Positions 1 through 12,100 of a DNA stretch of 64,000 nucleotides are shown one piece after another. The stretch is taken from NCBI RefSeq assembly GCF_905220365.1, contig NC_061124.1, positions 8,248,501 to 8,312,500 of the forward strand, in the 5' to 3' direction. The stretch comes from Vanessa cardui (taxonomy: Eukaryota > Arthropoda > Insecta > Lepidoptera > Nymphalidae). The translations under genes were made by a program, and so were the position numbers. Under the pieces are notes generated by a model. That model was not told the origin of the DNA. It did no database searches and saw nothing but the letters and a program-made list of their open reading frames with translations. Position 1 is the first letter of the stretch. Every line of letters begins with the position of its first letter.

Positions 1-345
1 GGCATACACGATGGTGTGCAGGACGCGGCCCGCGGTGTACACTCGGAACAGAAGAGTTGCCAGTGCACTGGAAGGTCCTGTAGTCAAGTACAACGCACCT
101 AATACCCAGAACACGGGGATATTCTCCAGATCATTCAAGTGAGCGCGCCTCACTCTCTCGACATCGGGGTCATCAAACTTCACGATTCCCTTCGTCTTCT
201 TTGCGTCCTCTTCGTTTGCGAATACTTTCTTCCTGTATCGTTGTCTCGCCGTCAGCACTCCCATGGCCAGTACTTTAAGGGCTAATATACCTGAGTACAC
301 AATGTACGACTGTACAGCCGGTTCAGCTATCGTGACGGGCACCAT
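1..345 (-). CDS. Mgst1: MAPEG-family microsomal glutathione S-transferase 1-like, type I copy, 3' end off window
   Basis: An open frame starts at the ATG complementary to 343-345 and runs 115 codons to the left edge, so roughly the last 35 residues are missing. The protein begins MVPVTIAEP and contains the MAPEG signature VERVRRAHLNDLENI, then a hydrophobic segment starting VFWVLGALYLTTGP. MAPEG enzymes are trimeric four-helix membrane proteins of the ER and outer mitochondrial membrane that conjugate glutathione to lipophilic electrophiles or reduce lipid peroxides (family knowledge). It is closest to the copy at 3051-3503; starts lie 3158 bp apart, so the two are products of the block duplication. 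No intron is seen. The start is supported by alignment with the other three copies. Confidence 0.9.
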   Translation of the reverse strand, partial: MVPVTIAEPAVQSYIVYSGILALKVLAMGVLTARQRYRKKVFANEEDAKKTKGIVKFDDPDVERVRRAHLNDLENIPVFWVLGALYLTTGPSSALATLLFRVYTAGRVLHTIVYA

Positions 346-677
346 GTTTAATACTTTGCGACAGACACCGAATTAATTTGCGTACGAATCAGCTAACACA
401 GCGCGTGCTATCGACCCGACGTACGATACTCCAATGCTATACAATACAAACACAACCGAGTCCCGACACCGGCAGATTGTTCGACGCGTCGCAAAATTGA
501 TGACTTTATATTTTAAACTAAAACGTCAGTCATCATGATGAAGGGATTTCGTAAATTTCGCAATAATTTATTATCATAATATTCGTGTTAAAATAAAAAA
601 ATATTGTGTTTCATAAATGTTGTTTTAATTCAGAAATTATAAAAAAAAATTAGGTTATGTATAAAATGTTAGTAAAT

Positions 678-1130
678 TTACAAGGCGCTAATGTAATATA
701 ACACAACTTGAACACCCATATACCACATGATGACACTTGGAACTATGTATGCTATAGCCCTCGCCGGCTGCGGCAGAGGCACCACTGCGTACACAATTGT
801 ATGTATAATTCTGCTCACTGTGTACACTCTGAAGAGAAGTGTAGCCCACGCTGCCACCGGTGAAGTCGTCACGTACAAGGCTCCGAGTATCCAAAACGCC
901 GGAATATTCTCCAAGTCGTTGAGGTGAGCGCGCCGAGTCCTTTCAACGGCTGGGTCGTCAAATTTGACTTTGCCCCTCAAAGCCTTGGCGTCTTCTGGAT
1001 TTGCATAAATTCCTCGTGTCATCCGCGTCAGTGCTGTTAAAGCTGACACGGATATTAGCTTTAATGCTAATATCGCCGAATATAAAATATACGACTGGAC
1101 GACCGGATTCGATATCGGTATCACAGACAT
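678..1130 (-). CDS. Mgst1: MAPEG-family microsomal glutathione S-transferase 1-like, type II copy
   Basis: This is a complete 150-residue intronless frame, the usual length for insect MGST1-like proteins. Residues 62-75 carry the family motif VERTRRAHLNDLEN. Hydrophobic segments lie near residues 12-33, 76-98, 98-118 and 123-147, giving the four-helix MAPEG topology; PLPQPAR near 118-124 matches the conserved loop before the last helix. The expected role is glutathione transfer or peroxide reduction in the ER membrane. It lies on the same strand as its neighbours and is most similar to 3852-4304 (type II), differing by scattered substitutions. It differs more from the type I copies, including the N-terminus MSVIPISNP. 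The plus-strand ORFs overlapping it are shadows. Family assignment is firm; substrate is unknown. Confidence 0.93.
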   Translation of the reverse strand: MSVIPISNPVVQSYILYSAILALKLISVSALTALTRMTRGIYANPEDAKALRGKVKFDDPAVERTRRAHLNDLENIPAFWILGALYVTTSPVAAWATLLFRVYTVSRIIHTIVYAVVPLPQPARAIAYIVPSVIMWYMGVQVVLYYISAL

Positions 1131-1882
1131 TTTAGTTGTTTAAAACGGATCGCTCACTTAGAAGGCAGTTACTTGAATGTCGTAACTCGTAACTCGTAAG
1201 TATTCCGACTTCACGCGCGTCGCTAGCCGGTTTGTAACGGTATATTTGCAGCGCGCTTATGTGTCGTTTCATTGAACACACTTAATCGTATAATTTTAAA
1301 CCGGTACATAGTGAAACAGTAATATACGAACTACAATGATATTATCGCTTAACTTAATTTATCTAATGCTTTCTATAATTAAAATACCTAACGTATTAAT
1401 GTCAATGAAGTCACGCATACTAAGTACTTACTTATTTACAGACTAGTTAGTGTTATGCCGATTAATTGAAAATATTCATTAAAAAAATCAAGGCAACTTC
1501 CAAAAATGTACCTGAATTTTAAGAAGTGTACATGTTGTACAATATTTCACAAAAAATGTTTTACTTTACAAATTAGAACATATTTTTTAATTCAAAACAT
1601 TTTAGATAATGACAGAAAAAAAAATTTAAGTCAGCTTTTGCGGTTGAAAATTATTTTGTACTTTATCGTTTAGTACTGGTTTATAATTTTTTACAAGTAC
1701 TTTAATTTTATTATTGTTTTTATAGTATTTATGTTTGATTCCAATATCCATTAAAAAGAGTTTATGTTCATTGAAACAAATGATGAATCCTGATGAATAA
1801 ATTATGACAGATTTATGAGGACGCTTTCCGCGAGATTCAAATTTACTAAAAGTTACCCCACGTCAAATAATTTATTAGGTCC

Positions 1883-3050
1883 ACATACCCCCCCACTTCC
1901 ATCACGTGGGGGAAGGGCGTAACGCGTTATTCCAGCGAAAAAAAAAAGTAAAAATTTTATGCATATTGCATAATTACAATAAATCATTCAGCCCACATTA
2001 TATTGATACATATTACGTTATACACTGAACAAAAATAAAAAATGACGACTACTCGAAACTTCCAATAATTGAAACATTTTTTTTTACATTTAATGACTTC
2101 CGTGTTATTTTCATTGTCATGGATATTATAAAGATATCGTTTTACTGTATACCTTTTTAATGATATATTTTATTTACAATAATGTTTATAAAATAAAATA
2201 TTGTCTTTGATGATGTCTTCACACTAATTTCAAACAATAATGACTGACGCAAAACTAATAAAAGTGCGCAAGTGTGTGCGTAGACGAACACAGATGCACT
2301 TTCACAGTCTGACAGCTGTCCAATGCGTGTTGCATTGGAAAGCTGTCCGGAGAAAGATGCATAACCAACGGCATTATAATGCTGTTCGATTCACGGAATT
2401 TAATACCAACTTCCAAGGTCGAGCTGTGTTACTAAAACAAACCTGTATTAAAATACATCTAGTGAGCATTATTAGCCTAGCGCGGGAACTGAACCCTGAC
2501 CTCGTGATCTGTGGCCCATCAAACTAACCACTCATTAGCAGCTGTTATCTGCCAGGAAGTTACTTTATGTAGTTGCTATTGATTCTTTAGTGTGATTTCA
2601 TCAAGGTATATTTGTTTTGTATGTGCGCGCATTACAAAATTATATCTACAGATTTTATTCGTATATATCTGTAATGCTGTAATCAAAATGTTTGTATGTA
2701 TGAATATTTTGTAAGTGTGCGAGTAACTAAACATTATGGCCGATTTTTTGTGTTTCATGTGTGCTTTAGGTTTAACTCATTTGTTAGCACTGCAATTGAG
2801 AAGGTTGTTTTTTGTTTTTCACTCGTACGAGGTCAGATGAAATACAAATGATTAAGGGAATAAATCCTGGCTGTTTATTAAAATACCTTTAATACTTATT
2901 TATTCACTGAACTAAATACATCATTACAAACTCGCACCTATGAATATTATCAATACTTTATCACACGGAATTGAGGTGAGCGACGATAACAATCTTAAGA
3001 ATAACACTAAGGACTATTTATTAAACATAAGCAAAATTATTTAAATACTT
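1883..3050. other. Spacer between duplicated MAPEG blocks
   Basis: AT-rich non-coding DNA with no gene recognised. 2240-2540 is relatively GC-rich and ends in a tRNA-like string (GAACTGAACCCTGACC), suggesting an old SINE or transposon remnant; its 95-codon ORF is not credible as a gene. Confidence 0.5.
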
Positions 3051-3503
3051 TTACAGAGCAGTTAAGTAATAAAATACAACTGTGAATCCCATATACCATT
3101 TGATTAAATATGGAATAACATATGCGATAAAGCGAGTTGGTTGAGGCAAGGGTTTGATGACATATACAATGGTGTGCAGGACGCGGCCCGCGGTGTACAC
3201 TCGGAACAGAAGAGTTGCCAGTGCACTGGAAGGTCCGGTAGTCAGGTACAACGCACCTAATACCCAGAACACAGAGATATTCTCTAGATCATTCAAGTGA
3301 CCGCGCCTCACTCTCTCGACATCGGGATCATCAAGCTTCACGATTCCCTTTCCCTTCATAGCGTCCTCTTCGTTTGCGAATACTTTCTTCCTTATTCGTT
3401 GTCTCGCCGTCAGCACTCCCATGGCCATTATTTTAAGGGCTAATATACCTGAGTACAGGATGTACGACTGTACAACCGGTTCAACTATCGTGACAGGCAT
3501 CAT
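3051..3503 (-). CDS. Mgst1: MAPEG-family microsomal glutathione S-transferase 1-like, type I copy
   Basis: This is a complete 150-residue intronless frame starting MMPVTIVEPVVQSY. The family motif reads VERVRRGHLNDLEN: the usual Ala before His is Gly here, unlike the other three copies, where it is RAH. The four hydrophobic segments are intact. It is the full-length counterpart of the truncated copy at 1-345 and shares its 5' flank closely (for example the stretch just upstream of the ATG around 3504-3620). The next Met codon is adjacent, so the true start could be one codon downstream. Predicted role: membrane glutathione transferase/peroxidase. No regulatory element was recognised. Confidence 0.93.
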   Translation of the reverse strand: MMPVTIVEPVVQSYILYSGILALKIMAMGVLTARQRIRKKVFANEEDAMKGKGIVKLDDPDVERVRRGHLNDLENISVFWVLGALYLTTGPSSALATLLFRVYTAGRVLHTIVYVIKPLPQPTRFIAYVIPYLIKWYMGFTVVFYYLTAL

Positions 3504-4940
3504 GTTTAATACTTTGCGACAGAAACCGAATTAATTTGCCTGTGAATCAGCTAACACAGCGCGTTCTTTTGACCCGACGTAAGATACTCCAATGCTATAC
3601 AATACAAACACCACCGAGCCCCGACACCGGCAGATTGTTCAACGCATCGCAAAATTGATGACTTTATATTCTAAACTAAAACGTCAAAGTCATCGTGATC
3701 AAAGGACTTGGTAAGTTTCGCAATATTTTATTATCTTTACTATAATTTAACATTCGTGTTCAAATTTAAAAAAAGTATTGTGTTTCATAATTGCTGTTTT
3801 AATTCAAAAATTATAAAAAAAAAATAGCTTATGTATCAAAGGTTAATAAATTTACAAGGCGCTTATATAATATAATACAACTTGAATACCCATATACCAC
3901 ATGATGACATTTGGAATTATGTATGCTATAGACCTCGCCGGTTGCGGCAGAGGCACCACTGCGTACACAATTGTATGTATAATTCTGCTCACTGTGTACA
4001 CTCTGAAGAGTAGTGTAGCCCACGCTGTTGCCGGTCCAGTCGTCACGTACAAGGCTCCGAGTATCCAAAACGCCGGAATATTCTCTAAGTCGTCGAGGTG
4101 AGCGCGCCGAATCCTTTCAACAGTTGGGTCGTCAAATTTAACTTTACCCCTCAAAATCTTGGCGTCTTCTGGATTTGCGTAAATCCCTCGTGTCATCCGC
4201 GTCAGTCCTGTTAAAGCTGATAGGGATATTAACTTTAACGCTAATATCGCCGAATATAAAATATAAGACTGGACGATCGGATTCGATATCGGTATCACAG
4301 ACATTTTAGTTGTTTAAAACGGATCGCTCACTTAGAAGGCAGTTACATGAATGTCGTAACTCCTAACTCGTAAGTATTCCGACTTCACGCGCGATTTGAG
4401 GCGCTTTTGTGTGTTGTTTCATTAAACACACATAATCGTATATTTTAAACCGGCACATAGTAAGACAGTAATAAAATAACTATACTGATATTATCGCTTA
4501 TCTTAATTTATCTAAAGCTTTCTATAATTAAAATACCTAACGTATTGATGTCAATGAAGTCACGTATACTAAGTAGATACCTTCTTATTTACAGACTAGT
4601 TAGTGTTACACCGATGAATGAAAATATTCGTTATAAAAATCAAGACAATTTCCAAAAGTGTACCAGAATTTTTGTAAGTGTACGTAGGATGTTATTGTAC
4701 AATATTTCACAAAAAAATTATCATATTATAATTTTGTTATTGCTTTTATATTATTTATGTGTGGTTCCTATATACACTATTCAAAATAGTTTATATTTAG
4801 TGAAACAAATGATGAATCCAGACTGAATGATAAATATAATTAGTAGGTATATAGGTAATAATATAGATAGGTTTATGAGGACGCTTTCGCCGAGATTCAG
4901 ACTTACCAAAAGTTACCCCACATCAAATAATTTATAAGGT
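3158..4940. repeat. Tandem segmental duplication, unit 2
   Basis: Direct-repeat partner of 1-1882, offset by about 3.16-3.17 kb. The non-coding upstream portion (4305-4940) carries small indels relative to 1131-1882, so the duplication is not brand new but has not been scrambled. Confidence 0.8.
3852..4304 (-). CDS. Mgst1: MAPEG-family microsomal glutathione S-transferase 1-like, type II copy
   Basis: This is a complete 150-residue intronless frame, MSVIPISNPIVQSY at the start, with the motif VERIRRAHLDDLEN. The motif's Asn is replaced by Asp (LDD instead of LND), a conservative change at a normally conserved position. Four hydrophobic segments are retained. It pairs with 678-1130: starts are 3174 bp apart and flanking DNA on both sides is alignable, so it is a block duplicate rather than a processed copy. 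It is the most upstream gene of the minus-strand array. Function is inferred from the family: glutathione-dependent detoxification in intracellular membranes. Confidence 0.93.
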   Translation of the reverse strand: MSVIPISNPIVQSYILYSAILALKLISLSALTGLTRMTRGIYANPEDAKILRGKVKFDDPTVERIRRAHLDDLENIPAFWILGALYVTTGPATAWATLLFRVYTVSRIIHTIVYAVVPLPQPARSIAYIIPNVIMWYMGIQVVLYYISAL

Positions 4941-7674
4941 CTTATTTATTTTTTATATAACTTAATTTTAGTGAAAGTAAAGAAATATTTCTAGGCAAAC
5001 TAAAGTACTCAAAAAGCATTGTTTTTCAAGTAACCATTATCTTGAGTATTTACTGAGAACTAGCGCTATGCGGTGTGCAAAGCGATTTCTCGAAAATTCG
5101 ATCGCGTAAACAAGCAATATTTACACAAAGCTCTTTCATCTCCCCGATTCCATGAAATGGAAGTTTGAAATTAATTGCTTTTACCAGTACACTACTGATT
5201 TTACACTAATTGTTTAATTTAAAATAAATGAATACTGTTAATTTTAAACAGAATAACGATGAAAAACTCTATTAAGTGAAGGATATACGTAGTGCACCTG
5301 GCTCGATGGCGTTACCAATAATTATACGCAGGGAAACCTTACAAGCTCCTTGCTATTATGGAGGAGTCACTGTTCCATACAGAACAACCTCTCGTCCTGT
5401 AATTATTAATATACATTCCATGATACAATCCACGATACACTCCTGTTGCCTAATAAATCATCATGTAATAGGCTTCGCCATTTGCGCGAATCGACTACGT
5501 TAAAAAAAAAACGTTAAGACATATTCTGCAAAACTTATCAGGAAGGCACCTATACTCCAGCCAAATTCGATGTGGAATGTTTAATAACAAAGCGTTGCTT
5601 AGCAACCAACGTCAGGCAGATGCTCAAAACATTTTTAGAAATATGTACAACAATTATTTTTGATGTTAATAAAAATTAAATTAGATGATAAAATCTTTAA
5701 GACAAAGGACAAAGCGCATTCTTGGTTATAATTATAATACTTATGATAATCTGGAATAATGTAGATCTCAAAATAATATCTCCAATTTTAAAATGATATC
5801 AGAAATTACCTCGTAGTTATATAATTCGCTTTATTAGCTTTAACTATCGCCTCCCAAACGACAGGACTCCTTAAGATTAAATTCGAAACAGTGATTTCAG
5901 TGCTATATTTATGCTAGCCAAAACAAGATTTCTTTTTTTTAATCTATGTGTAATGAATAAACGTTGTGTGTAATGTTAACATTCTTTATTCGTTCATTCA
6001 TTATAATACGACTAAAAATATACACGACCAATTACGAAGCGCCTGTATCGCTATTATATACCTTCCTAAATCTGCCAATTGCTTAAAAAACACTCAAAAT
6101 GTTACAAACCTGCGATTTCTTTACGTCAGTATTAAAATATAGGGTTGTTAGTTTTGTAGTAATATTATAGTGGTAATTAAAAAATTTTAAACTTTTATTT
6201 TAAGCTAATTTTCATATAAATTATGTATTGACCGGCTAAATAAAATTTTTGGATTCTGTATTAAATTAAATTTTTTGTGTTTAAACAGGAAATTGTGTTA
6301 TAATGAATATAGTTGTAATTATAATAATTATTATTTTTTATTAAGAGTGTATCAACCCTAATTATGATGACACATGGTTTGTTTACTAAAATTCCAGATC
6401 GAATGTGGCTGGAGTATAGTGTTAATATTCTCGGGGAAAAAAACATTCTGATCGATAACTTAGGAAGAAAATGTACCTATAATTACAAATTGGTAAAACA
6501 GTTAGAAAACTGTTTTAAATATTCACGAGAAGAGCAAATACTATATGTTATATTGTGTACTTTTTTTTAAATTCCCGGTAACAATTACCGTTAACAAAAT
6601 CAATGGATACTCCTAAAATATAATCTTCACCGCCTAGTTACTAATTCTATTAGATACCTATGCTTAGCTTAGATAAAATGCTGAAATTACTAATAAAACT
6701 AAATCAGATTAACGGTTTAACTCAAGATCACGTTTTTGATAGGTTATATAAATTTTAACTGTCAAAATAACATCCAATGATAACCAAGGCGAGTTTATTT
6801 TGTAGGTGCGCCTTAATCCCACAGATAATATACAATAGAATATTGATTACTGTATCCTTATTAATTACATTTTTATTTAATCAAACGGAAATAATGAAGT
6901 AAAAGTAAAAATTAATGAAATACACTTATATTTTTATATTTTCGCATTGCGAATTCAATACGAGTTATTGCTATACTAAGGTAATCCTCTTATTATTGTC
7001 GAGATCGTATATCGCCTTAAATCCATTCGATAGAGCAATCAGTCCTATCGGATGGCATCGTGTAAACACGGTCTCGAACCGAAGCTGTGCGGCTATAAGG
7101 CGACCTATATGGAGAACATATGACGCAAATTCATTTGTTTTGTTAAGTTATTCGCTACCGGTATATCAATGTGTGTGTTTAACTTTACGATCGATATCTA
7201 GATTGATCACCGATTCTAACGTATTGTTTGCTTGCACATTATTATCTTTTAGATCTTTTTTTTTTAAAGAAAAAATGTTTCAGGTAAATATCAAACGGTT
7301 CATTAAGGACCTCTCTTCAAATATTGTTTCACCCCTCCGGTGCGGATTAAAGGCATATGCTTTTTAACGTACGATGTTTTCCTTTACCGAGCAGTAGATG
7401 AAACATACCAATCATCAAAAAAATAACACTTCAGACCTTACTTGACATACTGAACATTTAATCATTATATAATGGCTGAATTCTTACGGCGAATTCGATT
7501 TTAAAACATAGTCTTTTTTTAAACACTAGCAACATTTTAAAATTGTATACATAGGATTTATTAGAATCTAGTATCTTCATTTATATCGGTTTATTATAAT
7601 TGTTATTGAAAAATAATCAGAATTGTAATATTTTATTTTATGGTTAAAATAATTTTTATGATATAAAAATATAT
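4941..7674. other. Intergenic AT-rich stretch
   Basis: No gene was recognised. 5276-5503 and 6915-7367 are open for 75 and 150 codons, but they show no domain, no splice context and no homology I recognise. No DM10-type coding exon for the downstream EFHC gene was found here on the plus strand. Confidence 0.5.
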
Positions 7675-7691
7675 CGCCCCCGGGTGGGCTC

Positions 7692-7728
<37 letters not shown>

Positions 7729-7748
7729 GCCAATTGCGCCACGGAGGC
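7675..7748 (-). tRNA. tRNA-Asn (anticodon GUU)
   Basis: Read on the minus strand, the 74-nt sequence folds as a cloverleaf. The acceptor stem is GCCTCCG with CGGGGGC (one T-G pair), the anticodon stem is TTCGG/CCGAA around the loop CTGTTAA (anticodon GTT), and the T arm contains GGTTCGAGCCC. The discriminator is G and there is no intron. A short T run follows 3' on the minus strand (complement of AAAAATAT near 7665), which can serve as the Pol III terminator. Unlike the tRNA-like SINE heads elsewhere in the window, every stem is intact. Confidence 0.95.
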
Positions 7749-9006
7749 ATATGACATATGTGTCTAAATTTGTCATCCGGAGCGAATATTGTGAAATATT
7801 TTTATAATTTTGATAGGCCAAGGTTTCCGTAAAAAAAAAACTTTTCAAATATCATCATAAATATTATATATATTTACAATTTGATTATTAAAAAAAATGT
7901 TTTTGAAATAATACAAGTCATTTTAGTAATTTGACTCAATTCTAAACGCTCACTGGCTGAATCATCATCATTTGGCTTTGGCCAGTCACAATTGCGGCCG
8001 AAGTAAAAATAGTTTATCTAACATTAATCAGCGTTTTAAGACTAGTATCTACTACTTTAAAATTCGACACATTTCCTGATATAAAAATGGTATTCAGGAA
8101 AATAGCGATATTGCCTATTTTTTTTGCTAGTCTCTCTGAAACACAATTATTATTAGTAACGTCAGTTATAGTTGATAAACTGTCAGTAGCGTGTTTTTCA
8201 TCTTTCCAAATTAGCACATCTTTTTGGCCAAATTTCACCAGTTTTATTATGTGCACATATTTACGGCTTTTCAAAACACGAAATATATCATTGGGTTAGT
8301 TGGTTAAGCAATACTCAAGCCAAAACCTTTAATTATACTCTTTACTAATGAATCTACAATCATAATAAAAATTAAGGTTAAAGAAAATTGTAGACCAAGA
8401 GGCATTAGACAACAATGATACCATAACATGATAACATAACACTAGTAGTATCAGCTACTGAATTTCTCAACAATTTGTCCTTTACCTGAGCTCACTTGAA
8501 TGTAGTATATTTCTGATTTCGATTAATAATTTTAAATACAAAGCGCTCGCCGTGGGTTCAATGATAGATTCTGGAAGGATGGGATATTATTGACTGAAAA
8601 AAAACATAAATCATCTGAGTTCATCTATAACACATAAAGTTGTATCAAATATCCTCTTACTTTATATTTAAATTATTAGCTTTATTGTCCAGTTACAGTA
8701 CAGTTTCTCTTTACTTTTAATAATGAAATCGTACCTTCGATTGACGATGAAAGAAGACAGGATAACCTGTTTCACTGCTATGTAGATAGTTTGCAATCGA
8801 ATGTTGAGGAGTTTAGGAAAAGTAAGATCCGAGGACTATTGTCATGTGTTAAAATTTTGTATGCAAACGACCTTCCCTTATCTGTCACTGACTGTTTTTA
8901 TGAGATCTAGTCTACCATGTGAGATATGAAAAATAAGCAAAGTAAACTCAATGTAACATAATATCAAGAAGATAATATGAATTTATATTATGATTTTACT
9001 TCACAG
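7749..9006. other. Stretch between tRNA-Asn and first visible EFHC exon
   Basis: AT-rich and probably intronic to the EFHC gene. No exon or recognised repeat was seen. The small ORFs at 8014-8299 overlap on both strands and have no supporting features. Confidence 0.4.
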
Positions 9007-9170
9007 GAATGGCTTGAGTCTCAAGGCATAGAACTGTCGAAGGAGGAAGATTTACCCGTGGATTCTTACACTCAGAAGGAACGCTGGAAATCTGTACAGC
9101 CGCCGAAAATAAGTAAAACACACGACGACCGATTGAGAAGATTTCTGGAATACGAAGGAAAACTACTAAC
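9007..9170 (+). CDS. EFHC1: EFHC-like exon a (linker DM10-1/DM10-2)
   Basis: The acceptor ATTTTACTTCACAG ends at 9006 and the donor GTATGT starts at 9171. It encodes EWLESQGIELSKEEDLP through FLEYEGKLLT. The exon opens in phase 0, so an upstream exon ending in phase 0 is needed. The in-frame ATG at 8977 lies in the apparent polypyrimidine/acceptor region and is not a credible start. Confidence 0.9.
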
Positions 9171-12100
9171 GTATGTTAAAACAAATTAATTAGCTTTTTG
9201 TTTAGTTTAGTTTACGTCAATTCTATCAAATGTGTATCCACGACAAGGTTTGGAGCCTCTATTATAATAAGCTCCAAAACTTCACAAATCTCAAGAAGAG
9301 GGGAGACCAGTTGTGGGATGTTTACATTCTGTAACTCTACTTACGTTAACGTGGTCGTAGGACTTTGTTCAAGTCCGTCATCACCCACTGATCGTCTGCC
9401 TGGGTGAATATCATCATCATCATCACATCCATTCACCTCACATACTTAGGGCCGGATTTACGGGAGGGCAACCGGGGCAATGCCCTGGAGCCGCCACCTG
9501 AGAGCGGTTCCCACACCAAATATGTGACATCAAATGGTGTCCTATGGGCGGCGGTGACCATTGGCAATCGGGTAACAGTCCAATTTAGAAAAAAGTTTTT
9601 CGCATTGATTAAACATTCTAATAATGTACCTAAACTTAATTTATTATCCTTAATACTCATACTTCCAGACTAGTCCATATTTAAATAAAGTAAGTAACTA
9701 TTGATATTATTTAAATAACATAACTCTACTTCATAATTACAAATATGTTTCTTTTTTATCTTCATGACGTTAATCTCCATTCGTTATTATTGCTTTGCTT
9801 GATTATATATCATTATCTTGGTTATTATATCAGTAAGGCGATTAAATGAATACATAGTTTGTTCTTTATTACTCAGTTTCAATTTAATTATTTTTACACA
9901 GTAACAAATGAACTACTTGTTTTAAAGTAAACCACTTTATTATTTTATTTCCGATTTCTGGAGGTTTACATTTTAGTTCTTTAATTTTCTTATCGATATA
10001 TACCAACTCGTTTTTCGCTTTGGTGCAATCCCCAATCACAATTTTTAAAAGGAGAAAGATTTATAATAGTAAACCTCTTTCCTTTTAAGGAAGTACTGCT
10101 GGGCTTCAACGATTTTGCCGAAAAACCAGTTGGTACTGATACTTTACTTTTAAATTCTGTATGTGTGTGTGTGTGTGTGTATTTTATATTGTATGTGTAT
10201 TTTTTTTTATAATTTATTAATTTTATCCTATACTGAATTGGTTAATTAATATACTGACAAGAGCTTCAATTAGATTCAAATTTACTATCAATATTTTTTA
10301 CTGAATGAAAAGGTGGAATCAGATTCGTGAGCTTGCACAGCTTCTCTGATCTGTGTCTGAACTATCGCAGGGGTTGTTATGTTAAAAATCCCACATGCTT
10401 ATCCCTAATTTCATCCCACATTGTTATCGTCAAAACAAAACACTATACCTAGTTGTATTTCACAATCAATAAAGCGTCAGCCCTGTGTCATGTCAGTGTA
10501 ACAATTAGATAGTTCACCCAATTTAACACTAAATCTCCAGTCGAGATACTATCTAATAAAGCGATCTTGTATGCAGTGTAATTAGATCCCGTATACTCCC
10601 ACAAACTTAATCTAAAGTTTGAAAGACAATGTTAAGTTTCCCATGCTGATGTTAATATTTAAATGTTCGTTTCTATTATTAGTTACTTAGTTATAATCCT
10701 GGCTTGTTTAATAGATAAACATATTGCATTAAAAATAATTATAATTATTCGTAATATACTAGCATATGTTTTTGTATTTCCTTTTTCTTCCAGTTGTTTT
10801 TTTTTTAATATATCACCGGTAAATATTCTATCGAATTCTAGATATTTAACGGTTAATTAATTCGTTGCTTAGCATAAATTTCACATACGAAGCATTACTA
10901 TGTAAGACAGAACAGCTGTTAGGTACATTTAAAATTTACTTTTTTTAATATAAAAGTAAATATTATTACTTCAAGTAGAAGTGAAAGTCAAAAATCATTA
11001 TTAAATATATAATTGATTACATTTGCGTATTGATAGTCAAAAATCTACCACCTCAGAAATTCAGCGGGATTTTTATTAAATTTCATGTTACATTTCCAGT
11101 AATAATAAACATATTTATGTTATTTGAAACAGCCTGGAGGTGATCATCTCGTTCCCAGGGTGTGCAATCAACTGGAAAGTCATTAGTGTTGTAATATCCT
11201 TTAACACACAAACGCTCTTTAAAAATATTAAACTTTAATAAGTTAAACGTGATAAACATATTTTTACTGTGCATAAGTGGCACTAATGAGTTATACATAA
11301 TTATGTAAAGATAACGTTATCGCGCTACTATTATTATTTACAAAACATGTCAAGCTCTCCTCAATAAATAACGTGAGTGAATACATATTAATAAATAATA
11401 ATAACATCAACATTTCATTTGCAAGTAAACCTTGGGAGGAAGTTCACGAATCTATTAATAAATTAGAGTTAGTGTGAACTTTTATGAAACAAGAAATTTG
11501 TTATTAATAATTTCTTAGTACATTTCATTCGTAGATAATGTCTAAATATCGAGCTTCACCGAATAAAAATAAAAAACATGTTAAATACCTAACCATGTTA
11601 ATTTAAAATCTTGTAAAAACTAGTAATATCATATGACCTAATATATTCCTCAATTTGAAATGTCGATTTACATGCACTTGCTTTCTCGAGTTGAACTGAC
11701 GCGAGAATCTATAGCGACGAATAGCGTTCAATGACGCGATAGGGAGCTATTTCTATTGGTTGTATTAATCGGCGGTAGTCGGTTTTACTGAATTTGCCGA
11801 TGCTACATCTATCTTATGTCGTACTGTACCTTACTACAAGAACTACTTGCTGTGCTGTACTTTTGCAATTCCGTAACTCACTTTCATATCTCACTCCTGA
11901 AATACTTATAACGGACGGTGAATTTTTAACTTAACGCACTTTATATTAACAGAAGGTGAACTTCAAAAATTAGATTTAATATATTTTTTTTTACGTTTTT
12001 ATTTTCAATCTTCAATATTAAGGCAAAATAAGTTACCTGTGATCCAAAATATAGTAATTTTATCTTTTGGATATTAATGAAAGGTTACGACGGAAGTTTC

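Larger units (their letters stand above)
1..1882. repeat. Tandem segmental duplication, unit 1 (two MAPEG genes plus flank)
   Basis: This stretch aligns by eye with 3158-4940, including gene spacers and about 750 bp of non-coding DNA upstream of the type II gene. Shared non-coding landmarks include TATCTAA near 1359 and 4510 and the segment around GAGGACGCTTTCCG at 1818. Similarity stops near 1882 and near 4940, so these are likely the right-hand block boundaries. The left boundary lies outside the window. Confidence 0.8.

Noticed and set aside
688..927. ORFs on both strands overlapping the MAPEG genes (also 3829-4101)
   Set aside because: They are alternate frames of the 678-1130 and 3852-4304 genes, which have clear family motifs.
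2240..2527. 95-codon plus-strand ORF
   Set aside because: It overlaps a repeat-like segment ending in a tRNA-like box; better explained as an old mobile element.
6915..7367. 150-codon plus-strand ORF
   Set aside because: No domain, no codon or composition shift, and no splice context; it is plausible by chance in a window this size.
8977..9006. ATG at 8977 as start of the EFHC-like protein
   Set aside because: The ten codons before 9007 form the pyrimidine-rich acceptor region, and the protein would start in the middle of the conserved post-DM10-1 segment.
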